Below, in pieces: positions 44,780-54,927 of a DNA stretch of 64,000 nucleotides. The position numbers and the translations under genes are program-made. The notes beneath the pieces were generated by a model, which worked only from the letters and a program-made list of their open reading frames with translations, ran no database searches and was not told where the DNA came from. The stretch covers positions 1,116,001 to 1,180,000 of the forward strand of contig NZ_JAVTSS010000001.1 in NCBI RefSeq assembly GCF_032678705.1, in the 5' to 3' direction. Origin of the DNA: Pedobacter frigiditerrae (GTDB taxonomy: Bacteria; Bacteroidota; Bacteroidia; Sphingobacteriales; Sphingobacteriaceae). Each line of letters begins with the position of its first letter. Position 1 is the first letter of the stretch.

Positions 44780-45661
44780 TTATTTCTCAATCATTTTATA
44801 ATAACGAACATAATCAACTTCCATTTTTTGAGGGAAAATATTATCATCAATTCCTTGGCTACCACCCCAATCGCCACCAATAGCTAAATTTAGCAATAGA
44901 TGAAATCTTTTATCGAATGGCCAGACTTTATAACCTTTTCCTTCATTGGCAAATTCAAAAATGATTACATCATCATAATAGCCACGAACAGCATAAGGAG
45001 TCCAATCAACTCTGTATTTATGAAAAGCAGAACTTGCATCAGGAATCATTTTAGTGCTCGTTTTTTGCGTGTTGATTTTGAAATAATATGCCTCAGTATG
45101 AGTTGTAAAATGAACATTGTTTTGGTCGTAACCCACATGTTCCATGATATCTATTTCGCCAGATTTTGGCCAATCTCCATAAGCTCTATCTGTTGGCAAC
45201 ATCCATATCGCAGGCCAAGTCCCTTTTCCAGTTGGTAATTTTGCGCTTACTTCAATTCTACCATACAGAACATCAAGTTTATTTCTGGTTACCAATCTAG
45301 TAGATGTATATGCCATACCATTCATGCTTTCTTTTTTGGCAGTAATAGAAAGTTTTCCATCAGCTACGCTAGCATTTGCTAAAGAATTGGTATAGTATTG
45401 CTTCTCGTTATTGCCCCAACCCGAACCACCAAGGTCATAATCCCACTTTCCAGTTGCTGGTAAGCCATTATAATCAAATTCATCAGCCCAAGAAGGTGTA
45501 GTTTCAAATGTCCAATTTTTATCCACAACTGTAACAGATGTTGGTGGTATAATAATTGGTTCTTCTACATCTTTACCTGAAGAGCACGATTGGCAAGACA
45601 ATATCGAGCCAGTAGAGAGCGCAATTAGGAAGTAAGCATTTTTAATTTTTCTATATATCAT
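44780..45661 (-). CDS. GH16 family beta-glucanase (laminarinase-like) lipoprotein
   Basis: A 293-residue surface or periplasmic lipoprotein (signal with LSCQSC near 22-27). The GH16 jelly-roll domain starts at about 50 (TPSWADEFDYNG). The catalytic motif is GEIDIMEHVG, with nucleophile and acid/base glutamates in E-I-D-x-x-E spacing, and WPAIWMLPTDR and NLAIGGDWGG are subfamily motifs of endo-beta-1,3-glucanases. It lacks an extra carbohydrate-binding domain. It is the last gene of the PUL that starts at 51766. Laminarin or mixed-linkage beta-glucan is the likely substrate. Confidence 0.95.
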   Translation of the reverse strand: MIYRKIKNAYFLIALSTGSILSCQSCSSGKDVEEPIIIPPTSVTVVDKNWTFETTPSWADEFDYNGLPATGKWDYDLGGSGWGNNEKQYYTNSLANASVADGKLSITAKKESMNGMAYTSTRLVTRNKLDVLYGRIEVSAKLPTGKGTWPAIWMLPTDRAYGDWPKSGEIDIMEHVGYDQNNVHFTTHTEAYYFKINTQKTSTKMIPDASSAFHKYRVDWTPYAVRGYYDDVIIFEFANEGKGYKVWPFDKRFHLLLNLAIGGDWGGSQGIDDNIFPQKMEVDYVRYYKMIEK

Positions 45662-45711
45662 ATCGGCTAAAATTATAACTGCCTGATTGCAAAATCAGGC
45701 AGTTGTGTATG

Positions 45712-47130
45712 TTATTTAAATTCGAAATCGTCAATATAGAAGATTCCTGGGTTCACGTGTCCTTCGCCACCTAATTGTACAACTATTTTATCGTACAAAG
45801 TTTGAGCAGAATATGCACCAAAATCAAATTCTAATTGTACCCAAGAATTGTATTGGGCTGCAGTAATTGTTTTCACAACTTCTAACTGGGTTGTCCAAGC
45901 ATTACCACCTAACAATGAATTTTGAAGTTTGATAGAAACTGTAGGTGATACTTTGGTGAAGTCATTTCCTCCAGGTAAAAACACTTTCAATCTAATTTTA
46001 TTCTTTGCAGTTAAATCAAATCTGTAAGGCATTGTTACGTTTAAGTTTCCATACTGCTGACCATCAGATCCAGTTCTTTTCTCGTAATAACCAACTTTTG
46101 CCGACGTGTTAACAGGGAATTTTGATGGATTGTCATAACTTCTTACATAATCCATATTTTCTGCAGTCCAAGTAAACGTAGTCGTATTTTGGAAATCGTC
46201 AGTTAAATTAGCAGCTTGAATTGGTTTTTGAACAGGAGGAACAACCGGTCTAACATATCCTTTTCTTATCAATTTTAAATACCAAGCATTACCAGCGTTA
46301 GACTTATCTAAACATCTTAACCACATTTCATCGTTAGTTAACGAAAGAATTTGGTACTGAGACACACCTAAATAGTAGGAGATAAATCCGTTATTGCTAA
46401 TTGTGATGTATTTTATACCATTAACAGTTGTTACCAACCACGTTAAGTTTGTAGCTGGGGTGTAATTTACAGTTGGATCATTGCTTCCTGTTGGACCACC
46501 AATACCAGGCGCATTAGATGCATTTGCAAATGTAGTTCCATTGTTGGCATACGTATATTTCAATGCATTCATATTGAATGTCATTTCATCATCGTAAAAT
46601 CCAGTTCCTGTTTTTTCATCAGGGCCGGCTTGATACCAATCAGGAAATTGAGAACCAATAGGACCAACGCCTAAGTGACCTTGTTGTGATTGATCGATAA
46701 CCCAAGTTTTACCTGTTGCATTAGATAAACCACCAGATAAGGTAGTAAATGCTGGATCTGTTAACATTGCTGGATTTGTACTTGCAATTACAACAGTTTT
46801 AGTTGAAGAAGCATAACCACCATCTGTAACAATGGTTAATTTTACTGTATAAGTTCCTGCTAATGGATAAGAGGCTTGAGCATCAACTCCTTCTGCTGTT
46901 GCACCATTTCCAAAATCCCAAATTGCCTTAAAGCCAGGGCCTGTACTTTTAAAATTAACAATATTAGCGTTGGAAGAAGTTGGGGTTACTGTAAATTGAA
47001 CATCTGCTGTAGTTGGCGCTTTGCCTAGTTCATTTACAGCATCATCTTTTTTACAAGAACCCAATATGGTTAACATCAAACATAGACCAATCCAGATTGA
47101 TGTTTTTATAGTGTTTTTTAATGATTTCAT
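45712..47130 (-). CDS. PKD-domain surface glycan-binding lipoprotein
   Basis: A 472-residue lipoprotein (lipobox LGSC, Cys about 26). A PKD domain lies at about 45-120 (AIWDFGNGATAEGVDAQASYPLAGTYTVKLTI). A middle region of about 180 residues rich in Trp, Asn and Gly follows (LTWLVTTVNGIKYITISNNGF). The C-terminal jelly roll (about 305-472) runs from DDFQNTT to GIFYIDDFEF and resembles a carbohydrate-binding module. Its place between SusD and the GH16 gene marks it as the SusE/SusF-like surface binder of the PUL. A catalytic site is not apparent. An 11-base gap separates it from susD. Confidence 0.85.
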   Translation of the reverse strand: MKSLKNTIKTSIWIGLCLMLTILGSCKKDDAVNELGKAPTTADVQFTVTPTSSNANIVNFKSTGPGFKAIWDFGNGATAEGVDAQASYPLAGTYTVKLTIVTDGGYASSTKTVVIASTNPAMLTDPAFTTLSGGLSNATGKTWVIDQSQQGHLGVGPIGSQFPDWYQAGPDEKTGTGFYDDEMTFNMNALKYTYANNGTTFANASNAPGIGGPTGSNDPTVNYTPATNLTWLVTTVNGIKYITISNNGFISYYLGVSQYQILSLTNDEMWLRCLDKSNAGNAWYLKLIRKGYVRPVVPPVQKPIQAANLTDDFQNTTTFTWTAENMDYVRSYDNPSKFPVNTSAKVGYYEKRTGSDGQQYGNLNVTMPYRFDLTAKNKIRLKVFLPGGNDFTKVSPTVSIKLQNSLLGGNAWTTQLEVVKTITAAQYNSWVQLEFDFGAYSAQTLYDKIVVQLGGEGHVNPGIFYIDDFEFK

Positions 47131-47141
47131 TTTTTTAATGA

Positions 47142-48653
47142 TTAATTATAACCTGGATTTTGTTTGATACTTCCTTTAGTAACATCAATCTCTGTTTGAG
47201 GAATTGGTAAATACTCGCTTTTGTTAGCTTTAAACCCAACAGCGCCTAAAACAGTAACAGCTTTGCCAGTACGTACTAAATCAAAGAAACGATGTCCTTC
47301 AGTTGCCAATTCTAATCTACGTTCGTTATAAATATTATCTAACGTTGCAGGTATAGAACCAAGTCCAACTCTACCTCTTACTGCATCTAATAATTCTTTA
47401 GCTCTTGAGGGATTTGAACCAGCTTTAACTAAAGCCTCAGCTTGCATTAAATAAGTGTCTGCTAACCTTATCTCAATTTCATTAATTGGCCAATTTTGTT
47501 CAGCAACACCACTAGCAGAGCGGAAAGCTTTTAAAGGCGCATATTTTTTAATGAAATAATCAGTGTTTTGATAACGAGCATTATAAGTCGCACCAGCAGT
47601 TTTTAGTGCAGCTCCATCAATAATTGTTGCGGCAAAACGAGGGTCAGTTTTTAGCGCATTAACTAAATCCAATGTAACCGGACAGAAACCCCAGCCGCTA
47701 GAATAGGTATCGCCATTGTAGCTATCCATTCCAATAAATTGAGTACCAACATTACCTTCTCCACCATTAATCCATCCCCAGTCTGACCAAGCAGCATTGT
47801 TTGAGTGAGGGATTTCTAAGATAGATTCTGAGTTGAATTTGTTTGCAGGATTAAAGATATCAGCATAATTGCCAAGTAAAGCGTAACCATAAGCATTGCC
47901 AACTTTATTAATGTCTTCAAATAAAGTAATGGCTTCTGCAAGTTTAGCGTTGTCGTTTTGATACAACAAAACCTTTGCTAATTGCGCTTTAGCAGCTCCC
48001 ATAGATATTCTACCTTTTTCACCAGCAGAAATTGTTGCTGGCAAACCAGGAAAAGCATCTCTCAAATCTTTTTCTATTTGAGCATACACTTGAGCAGGAG
48101 TAGCCTGAACTTGTTTATATAGTTCATCAGTTGGTAAAACCGAAGTTATCAATGGAACTTTCCCAAAGAACCTTACCAAATCAAAATAGAAATAAGCCCT
48201 TAAGAATTTTGCCTCGGCTGTTACTCTTGTTTTAAAACCTGCACTTAAAGTACTTGCTTTTTCAATTTTACTTAAAATTAAGTTAGCACGATTTATTCCT
48301 GTAAAGTTCTTGTTCCATAATCCACCTTGTGGGCCAATTCTAGAATCCATATTGAAATTATCAAATGCAACCCAATTTGGTTGATCCGAAGCATTACTTC
48401 CTCCAGCCCAACAATCGTCTGATGCTGCACTTAATAAAGGCATTTTCATGGTATAACCACCTGTCGTTCCCCATTGGGTAACATCATAAACAGAAATGAT
48501 TCCCTGCATTACCTCTGTTTCATTTTTATAGAAATTATCTTCTAAAGCAGTGCCTTTTGGTGTTAGCTCAAGAAAATCTTTTTTACATGATACGAAAACC
48601 TGCATCATCGCAACTATTGCGATAGTACATTTTATATATTTTTTGTTCATCAT
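47142..48653 (-). CDS. SusD/RagB family nutrient-binding lipoprotein (beta-glucan PUL)
   Basis: A 503-residue SusD homologue with lipobox VFVSC (Cys about 23) followed by KKDFLELTPKGT. The SusD signature regions are IEIRLADTYLMQAEALVKAG (about 393-412), AKELLDAVRGRVGL and YNERRLELATEGHRFFDLVRTG (about 439-460). Ends with IKQNPGYN, a common SusD terminus. It lies 8 bases after the SusC gene and 11 before the PKD lipoprotein gene. It binds glycan at the cell surface; the substrate is inferred only from the GH16 enzyme. Confidence 0.97.
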   Translation of the reverse strand: MMNKKYIKCTIAIVAMMQVFVSCKKDFLELTPKGTALEDNFYKNETEVMQGIISVYDVTQWGTTGGYTMKMPLLSAASDDCWAGGSNASDQPNWVAFDNFNMDSRIGPQGGLWNKNFTGINRANLILSKIEKASTLSAGFKTRVTAEAKFLRAYFYFDLVRFFGKVPLITSVLPTDELYKQVQATPAQVYAQIEKDLRDAFPGLPATISAGEKGRISMGAAKAQLAKVLLYQNDNAKLAEAITLFEDINKVGNAYGYALLGNYADIFNPANKFNSESILEIPHSNNAAWSDWGWINGGEGNVGTQFIGMDSYNGDTYSSGWGFCPVTLDLVNALKTDPRFAATIIDGAALKTAGATYNARYQNTDYFIKKYAPLKAFRSASGVAEQNWPINEIEIRLADTYLMQAEALVKAGSNPSRAKELLDAVRGRVGLGSIPATLDNIYNERRLELATEGHRFFDLVRTGKAVTVLGAVGFKANKSEYLPIPQTEIDVTKGSIKQNPGYN

Positions 48654-48661
48654 TTATATTA

Positions 48662-51600
48662 TTAAAAACCAACATTTAAGCCTGCGAAGAAAGTTCTAGC
48701 TTGTGGGTAAAAACCACGATCAACACCATAACTACCCCCACCAATCTCTGGATCATAACCTGTGTATTTAGTTAGTGTTAATAGGTTATTTGCCATCACA
48801 TAAAATCTTAATTTATTTAAGCCTGCTTTGCTAATTAAACTTTTTGGTAGTGAGTAACCAACTTGTAATGTTTTTATTCTGAAATAAGAACCATCTTCTA
48901 TAAATAAACTAGAAACACGGCTATAATTTTTATTGTCATCAGCCAAAGTAAGTCTAGGCGTTGTGTTGCTAGTACCTGGTCCGGTCCATCTGTTTAAAAT
49001 AGCAGTTGTATAATTTGCAGTTGGCAAATCAAATCTTCTCAATGCATTAAAAACTTGGTTTCCAGCTACTCCTTGACCTAAAACAACCAGATCAAAACCT
49101 TTATATGCTGCATTAAATGTTAAGCCGTAAGTAAAGTCTGGAGTTGGATCGCCGATAATTTCTCTATCGTTATCACTAATTAAACCATCGCCATTTAAGT
49201 CGCGGAATTTAATATCACCTGGTTTGGCATTTGGCTGAATTAATCCACCTGCACTATTTTTATAATTAGTAATGTCTGCTGGAGTTTGGAACAAACCATC
49301 GCTTCTATAACCATAGAATGAACCAATTGCATATCCTACTTTAGTACGAGTAACTTCTAAACCTTGAGGTGTAACTGTTTGTCCACCTAAGAATTCTTTG
49401 TCATCTCCTAAGAAATCTATGTTGTTTGTTAAGAAAGATGCATTTGCAGCAACCCTAAATGAGAATTCTCCAATTTTTTTGTTGTAACCTAATTCTAGTT
49501 CAAAACCTTTGTTTGATAAATCAGCTATGTTACCAATTGGACCAGAGTTACCTACATAACCTGGTACTGCAATTTGCAACAACATACCAGATGTCTTTTT
49601 GTGATACCAATCTGCTGTAAGTGTAAAGTTGCCAAACAAAGTTGCATCCATACCAATATCTGTTGATGATGTTTCTTCCCATCTTAAATCTGGATTAGAT
49701 AAAGCATCAGGACTAACACCATTATTTAAACCAGCAGAAGTACCTAAAGTATAATTCCTTCCACCACTAACAGTAGATAAATATCTAAAGTCTCCAATAT
49801 TATCATTACCAGTAATACCGTACGACCCCCTGAATTTCAAGAAAGTAACTACTTTGTTTTGAGGGAAGAAGCTTTCTTTACTTGCAACCCATCCAACTGA
49901 ACCTGAAGGGAAATAGCCATATTTATTATTTGGACCAAAACGTGATGAACCATCTCTACGCACAATACCTGTAAATAAATATTTCTCGTTGTAATCATAA
50001 GTTAAACGAGCAAACATAGAGTTTAAAGTGTTTAAATATTCACCACCATAAAATACATCATTGGCTCTCGAAACTGGGAATTGTAATGAAGCATCTTTTA
50101 GGTTATTAACTGGAATCCCATCTTTAGATCCACCATTTGTTTCACCTTTATTTTTTTGAGCTGAATAACCTAATAGAACTGTGAAATTATGTTTTTCAAT
50201 CGCTTTATTATAGCTAATGGTATTTTCTAATGACCAGAATAATCCTCTGTTATTATTTCTATTATAAGAAGTAATTGTAGTTTGATTAATAGAGTTTAGG
50301 TAATAGATAGGAGAGAAGCTTTCACTACCCCAAAAGGCTAAATCAACACCACCTTGTGATCTTAATTTTAAACCTTTAATCGGTTCAACTTCAACAAAAG
50401 CGTTACCAACAATTTTGTCTGACCATCCCTTACCTTGTGCAACAGCTAAAGCTGCAATAGGATTTAAAATTTCAGATTGTGCATAACTAGATATCCCGTA
50501 AGGCAAGCCTTGTGAATTTCTAACAACTGGATTGCCAGTGTATAAAGGCAGGTTGTATCTAGCTGGATCTGTTTCTACTACAGGCGTAATAGGATCTATA
50601 TTGATGGCACGATTTAATGGAGAACCGTATTCTGTGTTTGTTGCAACACCAACAGAGTTAGTTCTTGTATAACCAATAGTTTGACCGAATTTAATAGCCT
50701 TAGCTAATTGATGTTCAGAGTTAAAACGGGCAGTAAATCTTTTGTATTTAGAATTATCTGATGCTACAATTCCGTCTTGATCAAAATAACCGAAAGAGCT
50801 ATAATAAGTAGATTTTTCATTTCCACCACTTAAGCTTAATTCATGATTTTGAATTTTAGCACTGTTATTAAACACAGCAGCTTGCCAATCTGTACCTACA
50901 CCTAAAGATGATGGATTTGGAAAACGAGGTGTTCCAACAGATGGGTTGGCTGCAAATTCTGCTTCGTTATATAACGTTGCATATTGAGTTGCATTTAATA
51001 GGTCTAATTTTCTTGATGGCGCTTGTGTACCTAAATAAGTATTGTAATTAACACTCATTTTGCCATTTCTATTACCTTTTTTAGTGGTAACGATAACTAC
51101 ACCATTTGCTGCCCTTGCCCCATAAATAGCTGCAGAAGCCGCATCTTTTAAAACTTCAATAGATTCAACGTCGGCCTGGTTAAGATAATCAATACCTCCA
51201 CCAACTTGTACTCCATCTACAATATACAAAGCATCACTGTTATTAATAGAAGTAGTACCTCTAATTCGCAGCGTTGCTCCATCACCAGGTTGACCAGAAC
51301 TCGTAGTAATTGTTAAACCTGCAGTTCTACCTTGTAAAGATTGTTCAATTCTGTTTACTGGCATATTCTCAAGGTCGGATGCTTTAACTTGAGAAATTGC
51401 TCCTGTTACCACACTTTTCTTTTGTGTTCCATAACCTACAACAACTACTTCTGATAAATCTGCTTGAGAATCAGACATTGCAATATTAATAGGTTGTTGA
51501 CTATTAACTGTGAATGTTTGCGTAGCCATGCCAATTTGAGAAAACTCAAGAATAGAACCTGCTTTAGGAACTTTGATTCTGAATTGACCATTTTGATCTG

Positions 51601-51766
51601 TCGCCACTCCTGTGTTTGTGCCCTGAACTTTTACGGATACCCCGGGTAATGGTAATCCGTCACTTTTGGAAGTTACTTTTCCTGAAACATCAATTTCCTG
51701 GGCGCTGAGGCTCAATGAAAAAAACAGGGAAAAGATCAAAAGAATGAACGTAGATTTTCCTTTCAT
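48662..51766 (-). CDS. SusC/RagA family TonB-linked outer membrane transporter (beta-glucan PUL)
   Basis: A 1034-residue SusC protein, first gene of the PUL. Signal peptide about 1-22; carboxypeptidase-regulatory domain about 24-100 (IDVSGKVTSKSDGLPLPGVSV style); plug from about 107 with VVVVGYGTQKKSVVTGAISQV, GDGATLRIRGTTS, ALYIVDGVQV and AASAAIYGARAANGVVIVTTKKGN; barrel to the C-terminal Phe1034. Only about 30% of positions seem shared with the first SusC at 26279-29482 outside the plug, judged by eye, so the two import different ligands. It faces the regulator gene at 52042 across 275 bases. Confidence 0.98.
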   Translation of the reverse strand: MKGKSTFILLIFSLFFSLSLSAQEIDVSGKVTSKSDGLPLPGVSVKVQGTNTGVATDQNGQFRIKVPKAGSILEFSQIGMATQTFTVNSQQPINIAMSDSQADLSEVVVVGYGTQKKSVVTGAISQVKASDLENMPVNRIEQSLQGRTAGLTITTSSGQPGDGATLRIRGTTSINNSDALYIVDGVQVGGGIDYLNQADVESIEVLKDAASAAIYGARAANGVVIVTTKKGNRNGKMSVNYNTYLGTQAPSRKLDLLNATQYATLYNEAEFAANPSVGTPRFPNPSSLGVGTDWQAAVFNNSAKIQNHELSLSGGNEKSTYYSSFGYFDQDGIVASDNSKYKRFTARFNSEHQLAKAIKFGQTIGYTRTNSVGVATNTEYGSPLNRAINIDPITPVVETDPARYNLPLYTGNPVVRNSQGLPYGISSYAQSEILNPIAALAVAQGKGWSDKIVGNAFVEVEPIKGLKLRSQGGVDLAFWGSESFSPIYYLNSINQTTITSYNRNNNRGLFWSLENTISYNKAIEKHNFTVLLGYSAQKNKGETNGGSKDGIPVNNLKDASLQFPVSRANDVFYGGEYLNTLNSMFARLTYDYNEKYLFTGIVRRDGSSRFGPNNKYGYFPSGSVGWVASKESFFPQNKVVTFLKFRGSYGITGNDNIGDFRYLSTVSGGRNYTLGTSAGLNNGVSPDALSNPDLRWEETSSTDIGMDATLFGNFTLTADWYHKKTSGMLLQIAVPGYVGNSGPIGNIADLSNKGFELELGYNKKIGEFSFRVAANASFLTNNIDFLGDDKEFLGGQTVTPQGLEVTRTKVGYAIGSFYGYRSDGLFQTPADITNYKNSAGGLIQPNAKPGDIKFRDLNGDGLISDNDREIIGDPTPDFTYGLTFNAAYKGFDLVVLGQGVAGNQVFNALRRFDLPTANYTTAILNRWTGPGTSNTTPRLTLADDNKNYSRVSSLFIEDGSYFRIKTLQVGYSLPKSLISKAGLNKLRFYVMANNLLTLTKYTGYDPEIGGGSYGVDRGFYPQARTFFAGLNVGF

Positions 51767-51851
51767 AACAAATAATTTAAGTTTATATTTTGGTAAGTTT
51801 TATCTGCAGTTTTAGGGAATTAGCTTTTCCATCGCCGCAAATATTATGTAA

Positions 51852-51884
51852 CAAATATATATGCTCCCTTATCCAGAAATCAAA
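51852..51884 (-). promoter_or_regulatory. Promoter of the beta-glucan PUL
   Basis: On the minus strand TTTG (51881-51884), 21 bases and TATATTTG (51852-51859) form a near-perfect Bacteroidota promoter about 85 bases before the susC ATG. The remaining upstream DNA to 52041 is AT-rich, and I see no clear dyad for the regulator. Confidence 0.75.
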
Positions 51885-52041
51885 AAACCACCCACTACAA
51901 TACCCATACAAGAACAACTTATTTCTTTATTATCTAAATGAAAATGCATTATTCGACTACAACATTAATAAATTTGTTATCTTGAATGATAATTGTTCGC
52001 AATTAGTTTAAACCAAATATTTACTGTTACACTTGAACGAG

Positions 52042-54927
52042 ATGAGACATTTTTTTCTAATCTTTTTGCTTGCTTTCTTTCCCCAATTTTACTTGGCAGC
52101 ACAAGACCCAATTGGCTTGCCTCAAGTAAGTAGTTATACAAGTTTAGACTATAAAGGCGGAACCCAAAATTGGGGAATTGCTCAAGACAGAAACGGGATT
52201 CTATATTTCGCAAATAATGAAGGGCTACTAACCTACAATGGAGCATATTGGAAATTGTACCCAACTCCTCAAAAGACGATAGTACGATCGGTAAAAATTG
52301 ATGCTAGCGGAAAGATTTACATCGGAGGTCAAAATGAGATTGGTTACTTCGAACCAAATGAATATGGCATATTAATTTATCACTCTCTAAAAGATTTAAT
52401 TGCACCCAAAGAAAGACAATTTCCAGATGTTTGGGATATCGTATTTAATGGCAACGAAGTCTGCTTTAGGACAGTTAATAAAATATTCAGGTTAAAAAAT
52501 AATAAGATTGAGGTATTTCCTACACCGATAGCTTGGGCTTATTTAGGTAAGGTGGGCAACGAGGTCTATGCGCAGGAAATAAATATCGGATTAAAAACAC
52601 TTGTAAATAATAAGTGGGAGATAAAATGTAACGACAAAAGAATTATTGCTGGGGTTGTTACTTCAGTTTTACCATATAATGGAGATACATTGTTGATTAC
52701 TACGTTAAAAGACGGTCTATTTTTGTTAAAGGGTAATGAGTTAATCAATAAGAAAACGGCTTTAGACAAGACTTTTTATAATGACAGAATTAACGGTGCA
52801 ATGCAAATTAATAAGGATTTGTATGCGTTGGGAACGACTTCTTCTGGTCTATTCATTATAAACCGTAAAGGAACACTAATAAGACAATTTTCTTACTCTG
52901 AAGGATTAAACAACAGCAACATCAGGAGTATTTTATTAGACCAACATCAAAATTTATGGTTAGGATTAGACGATGGAGTTTCATTTATTGCTTTTAACAG
53001 TGCAATAAAGCATATATATCCTGATAGGAGAAAACAGGTTTCTAGTTATGCAAGTAGAATTTTTGACAATAAGCTTTATGTTGGAACTTCAAATGGTGTT
53101 TTTGCTGCACCGCTAAATACAAAACAAAAAGACTTGAGTAATTCACAATCACAATTTACCGAGGTAAGTAATAGTAAAGGTCAAACGTGGGGTTTGGCTG
53201 AAATAAATAAACAGCTATTACTAGCAAATGAAGATGGAACTTCAGTTATCAATGACAACAAAGCAGCACCACTTTACACTGGGACAGGAACTTGGTTGTT
53301 CTCCTCGTTAAATAAAGATAATACCAATGTAATAGCGGGTACTTATACAGGTTTACAATTCCTCAATTTTGATAATAATAAATTTAGCAATAAAGGAACT
53401 CTTGCTGCTCTAAACGAGCCATTGAGGTTTATAGCGGTTGATGAAAAATTAAACTGTGTTTGGGCTTCTCATCCTTATAGGGGCGTTTTTAAAATTGATT
53501 TATCTCCTGACAGGCAAAAAATGGTTAAGGCAAGTTTGCTTACTCAAAAAGATGGTTTGCCATTAACCTTATATAACTATGTATTTAAAATTAAAAATAA
53601 GATTGTAGTAGCAACTGCTGATGGTATCTATGAATATGATGCAAATAGAAAAAAGTTTAAACCAAGCGAGTACTTTAGGCCAATTTTTAAAAAATTATCT
53701 ATCCAATATTTAAATGAAGACCCTGATGGAAACATTTGGTTTGTAACTACAAAAAATGTTGGTGTGGTAGATTTTAAGAAAAAGACTAAAAATACGAATT
53801 TTACTATCGTTGAACTTCCAGAATTAACATCGAAAATTGTAGCAGGTTTTGAAAATATCTATCCTTATAATGATAGAAACATATTCATCGGGGCAAATAA
53901 GGGCCTAATTCATATCGACTATAAAAAGTATGCAGCTAATATTTACAAGCCAAATGTTCTTTTAGGGCAAATTAGAATTGTAGGCAAAACCGATAGTGTT
54001 TTCTTTGGTGGCTATTTTAATGGCAATGCAAAGGCTAAACATAAACTTTCATTTGCATATAACTCGTTACACTTTGAATACGCTTCAACATTGTTTGAGC
54101 AAAAAGAAAATATTGAATTTAGCTATAAACTAGAAGGATATGATGAAGAATGGTCTGCATGGAGCAATAAAAGTGAAAAGGATTACACCAATTTAAGTCA
54201 TGGAAAGTATGTGTTTTTGGTTAAAGCCAGAAACAATTTGGGCAACGAATCTAAAACAATTAGCTATTCATTTACAATCGCTCCAGCGTGGTATAGAAGC
54301 AATATGGCTTATGTAATTTATTTCTTTCTTTTTGGCTATATGCTTTATTTGCTCATAAAATTTCAGGAGAAGGAACATAAAAAGCAGCAAGATAACCTAC
54401 GACAAAAACATCAATTAGAAATGGAAAGAAACGAGCAACAGATTACAAAGTTGCAGAAAAAGCAATTAGAAGCAGATGTAGAGTTTAAAAACAAAGAATT
54501 AGCAACAACAACTATGCACTTGGTTCAACGTGGTAAATTGCTTTCTAAAATTGGAGATGAGCTATTGCCACTTGTACAACAAACTACGAGCAAAGACACG
54601 GCAAACGATTTAAAGAAAGTTATAAGGTTATTAAATGAAGCTAAAAAGTTAGATAATGATTGGGAACAATTCTCCATTCACTTTGACCACGTTCATGCAA
54701 ATTTTTTAAGTAATTTAAAGGAGAAATATCCCAACCTTAGTCCAAGTGACCTTAAGTTATGTGCTTACTTAAAATTGAATTTATCCTCAAAGGAGATTGC
54801 TCAATTATTAAACATCACCTCGAGGGCGGTTGAAGTAAGTAGATATAGATTAAGAAAGAAATTGAATTTAAAACCAGAGGTTAACTTATTTGATTTTCTA
54901 CTAAACAGTTCTCCTAAAACAACTTAG
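52042..54927 (+). CDS. Transmembrane Y_Y_Y/LuxR-type regulator of the PUL
   Basis: I start it at ATG 52042, three codons after an in-frame TTG; the next residues form a signal peptide. A beta-propeller of reg_prop-type repeats (about 30-620, e.g. NGILYFANNEGLLTYNG, QNLWLGLDDGVSF, GNIWFVTTKNVGV) is followed by a Y_Y_Y domain (about 660-750, SYKLEGYDEEWSAWSNKSEKD), one membrane helix (about 757-777), a charged coiled coil (about 780-830) and a C-terminal LuxR-type HTH (LNLSSKEIAQLLNITSRAVEVSRYRLRKKL). It has no histidine kinase or receiver, unlike hybrid two-component PUL regulators, so signal passes directly across the membrane. It is divergent from susC, whose operon it presumably controls. 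Confidence 0.93.
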   Translation: MRHFFLIFLLAFFPQFYLAAQDPIGLPQVSSYTSLDYKGGTQNWGIAQDRNGILYFANNEGLLTYNGAYWKLYPTPQKTIVRSVKIDASGKIYIGGQNEIGYFEPNEYGILIYHSLKDLIAPKERQFPDVWDIVFNGNEVCFRTVNKIFRLKNNKIEVFPTPIAWAYLGKVGNEVYAQEINIGLKTLVNNKWEIKCNDKRIIAGVVTSVLPYNGDTLLITTLKDGLFLLKGNELINKKTALDKTFYNDRINGAMQINKDLYALGTTSSGLFIINRKGTLIRQFSYSEGLNNSNIRSILLDQHQNLWLGLDDGVSFIAFNSAIKHIYPDRRKQVSSYASRIFDNKLYVGTSNGVFAAPLNTKQKDLSNSQSQFTEVSNSKGQTWGLAEINKQLLLANEDGTSVINDNKAAPLYTGTGTWLFSSLNKDNTNVIAGTYTGLQFLNFDNNKFSNKGTLAALNEPLRFIAVDEKLNCVWASHPYRGVFKIDLSPDRQKMVKASLLTQKDGLPLTLYNYVFKIKNKIVVATADGIYEYDANRKKFKPSEYFRPIFKKLSIQYLNEDPDGNIWFVTTKNVGVVDFKKKTKNTNFTIVELPELTSKIVAGFENIYPYNDRNIFIGANKGLIHIDYKKYAANIYKPNVLLGQIRIVGKTDSVFFGGYFNGNAKAKHKLSFAYNSLHFEYASTLFEQKENIEFSYKLEGYDEEWSAWSNKSEKDYTNLSHGKYVFLVKARNNLGNESKTISYSFTIAPAWYRSNMAYVIYFFLFGYMLYLLIKFQEKEHKKQQDNLRQKHQLEMERNEQQITKLQKKQLEADVEFKNKELATTTMHLVQRGKLLSKIGDELLPLVQQTTSKDTANDLKKVIRLLNEAKKLDNDWEQFSIHFDHVHANFLSNLKEKYPNLSPSDLKLCAYLKLNLSSKEIAQLLNITSRAVEVSRYRLRKKLNLKPEVNLFDFLLNSSPKTT

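Noticed and set aside
52033..52264. Minus-strand ORF of 95 codons at 51977-52264
   Set aside because: It overlaps the regulator's signal-peptide region on the other strand and has no recognisable features.
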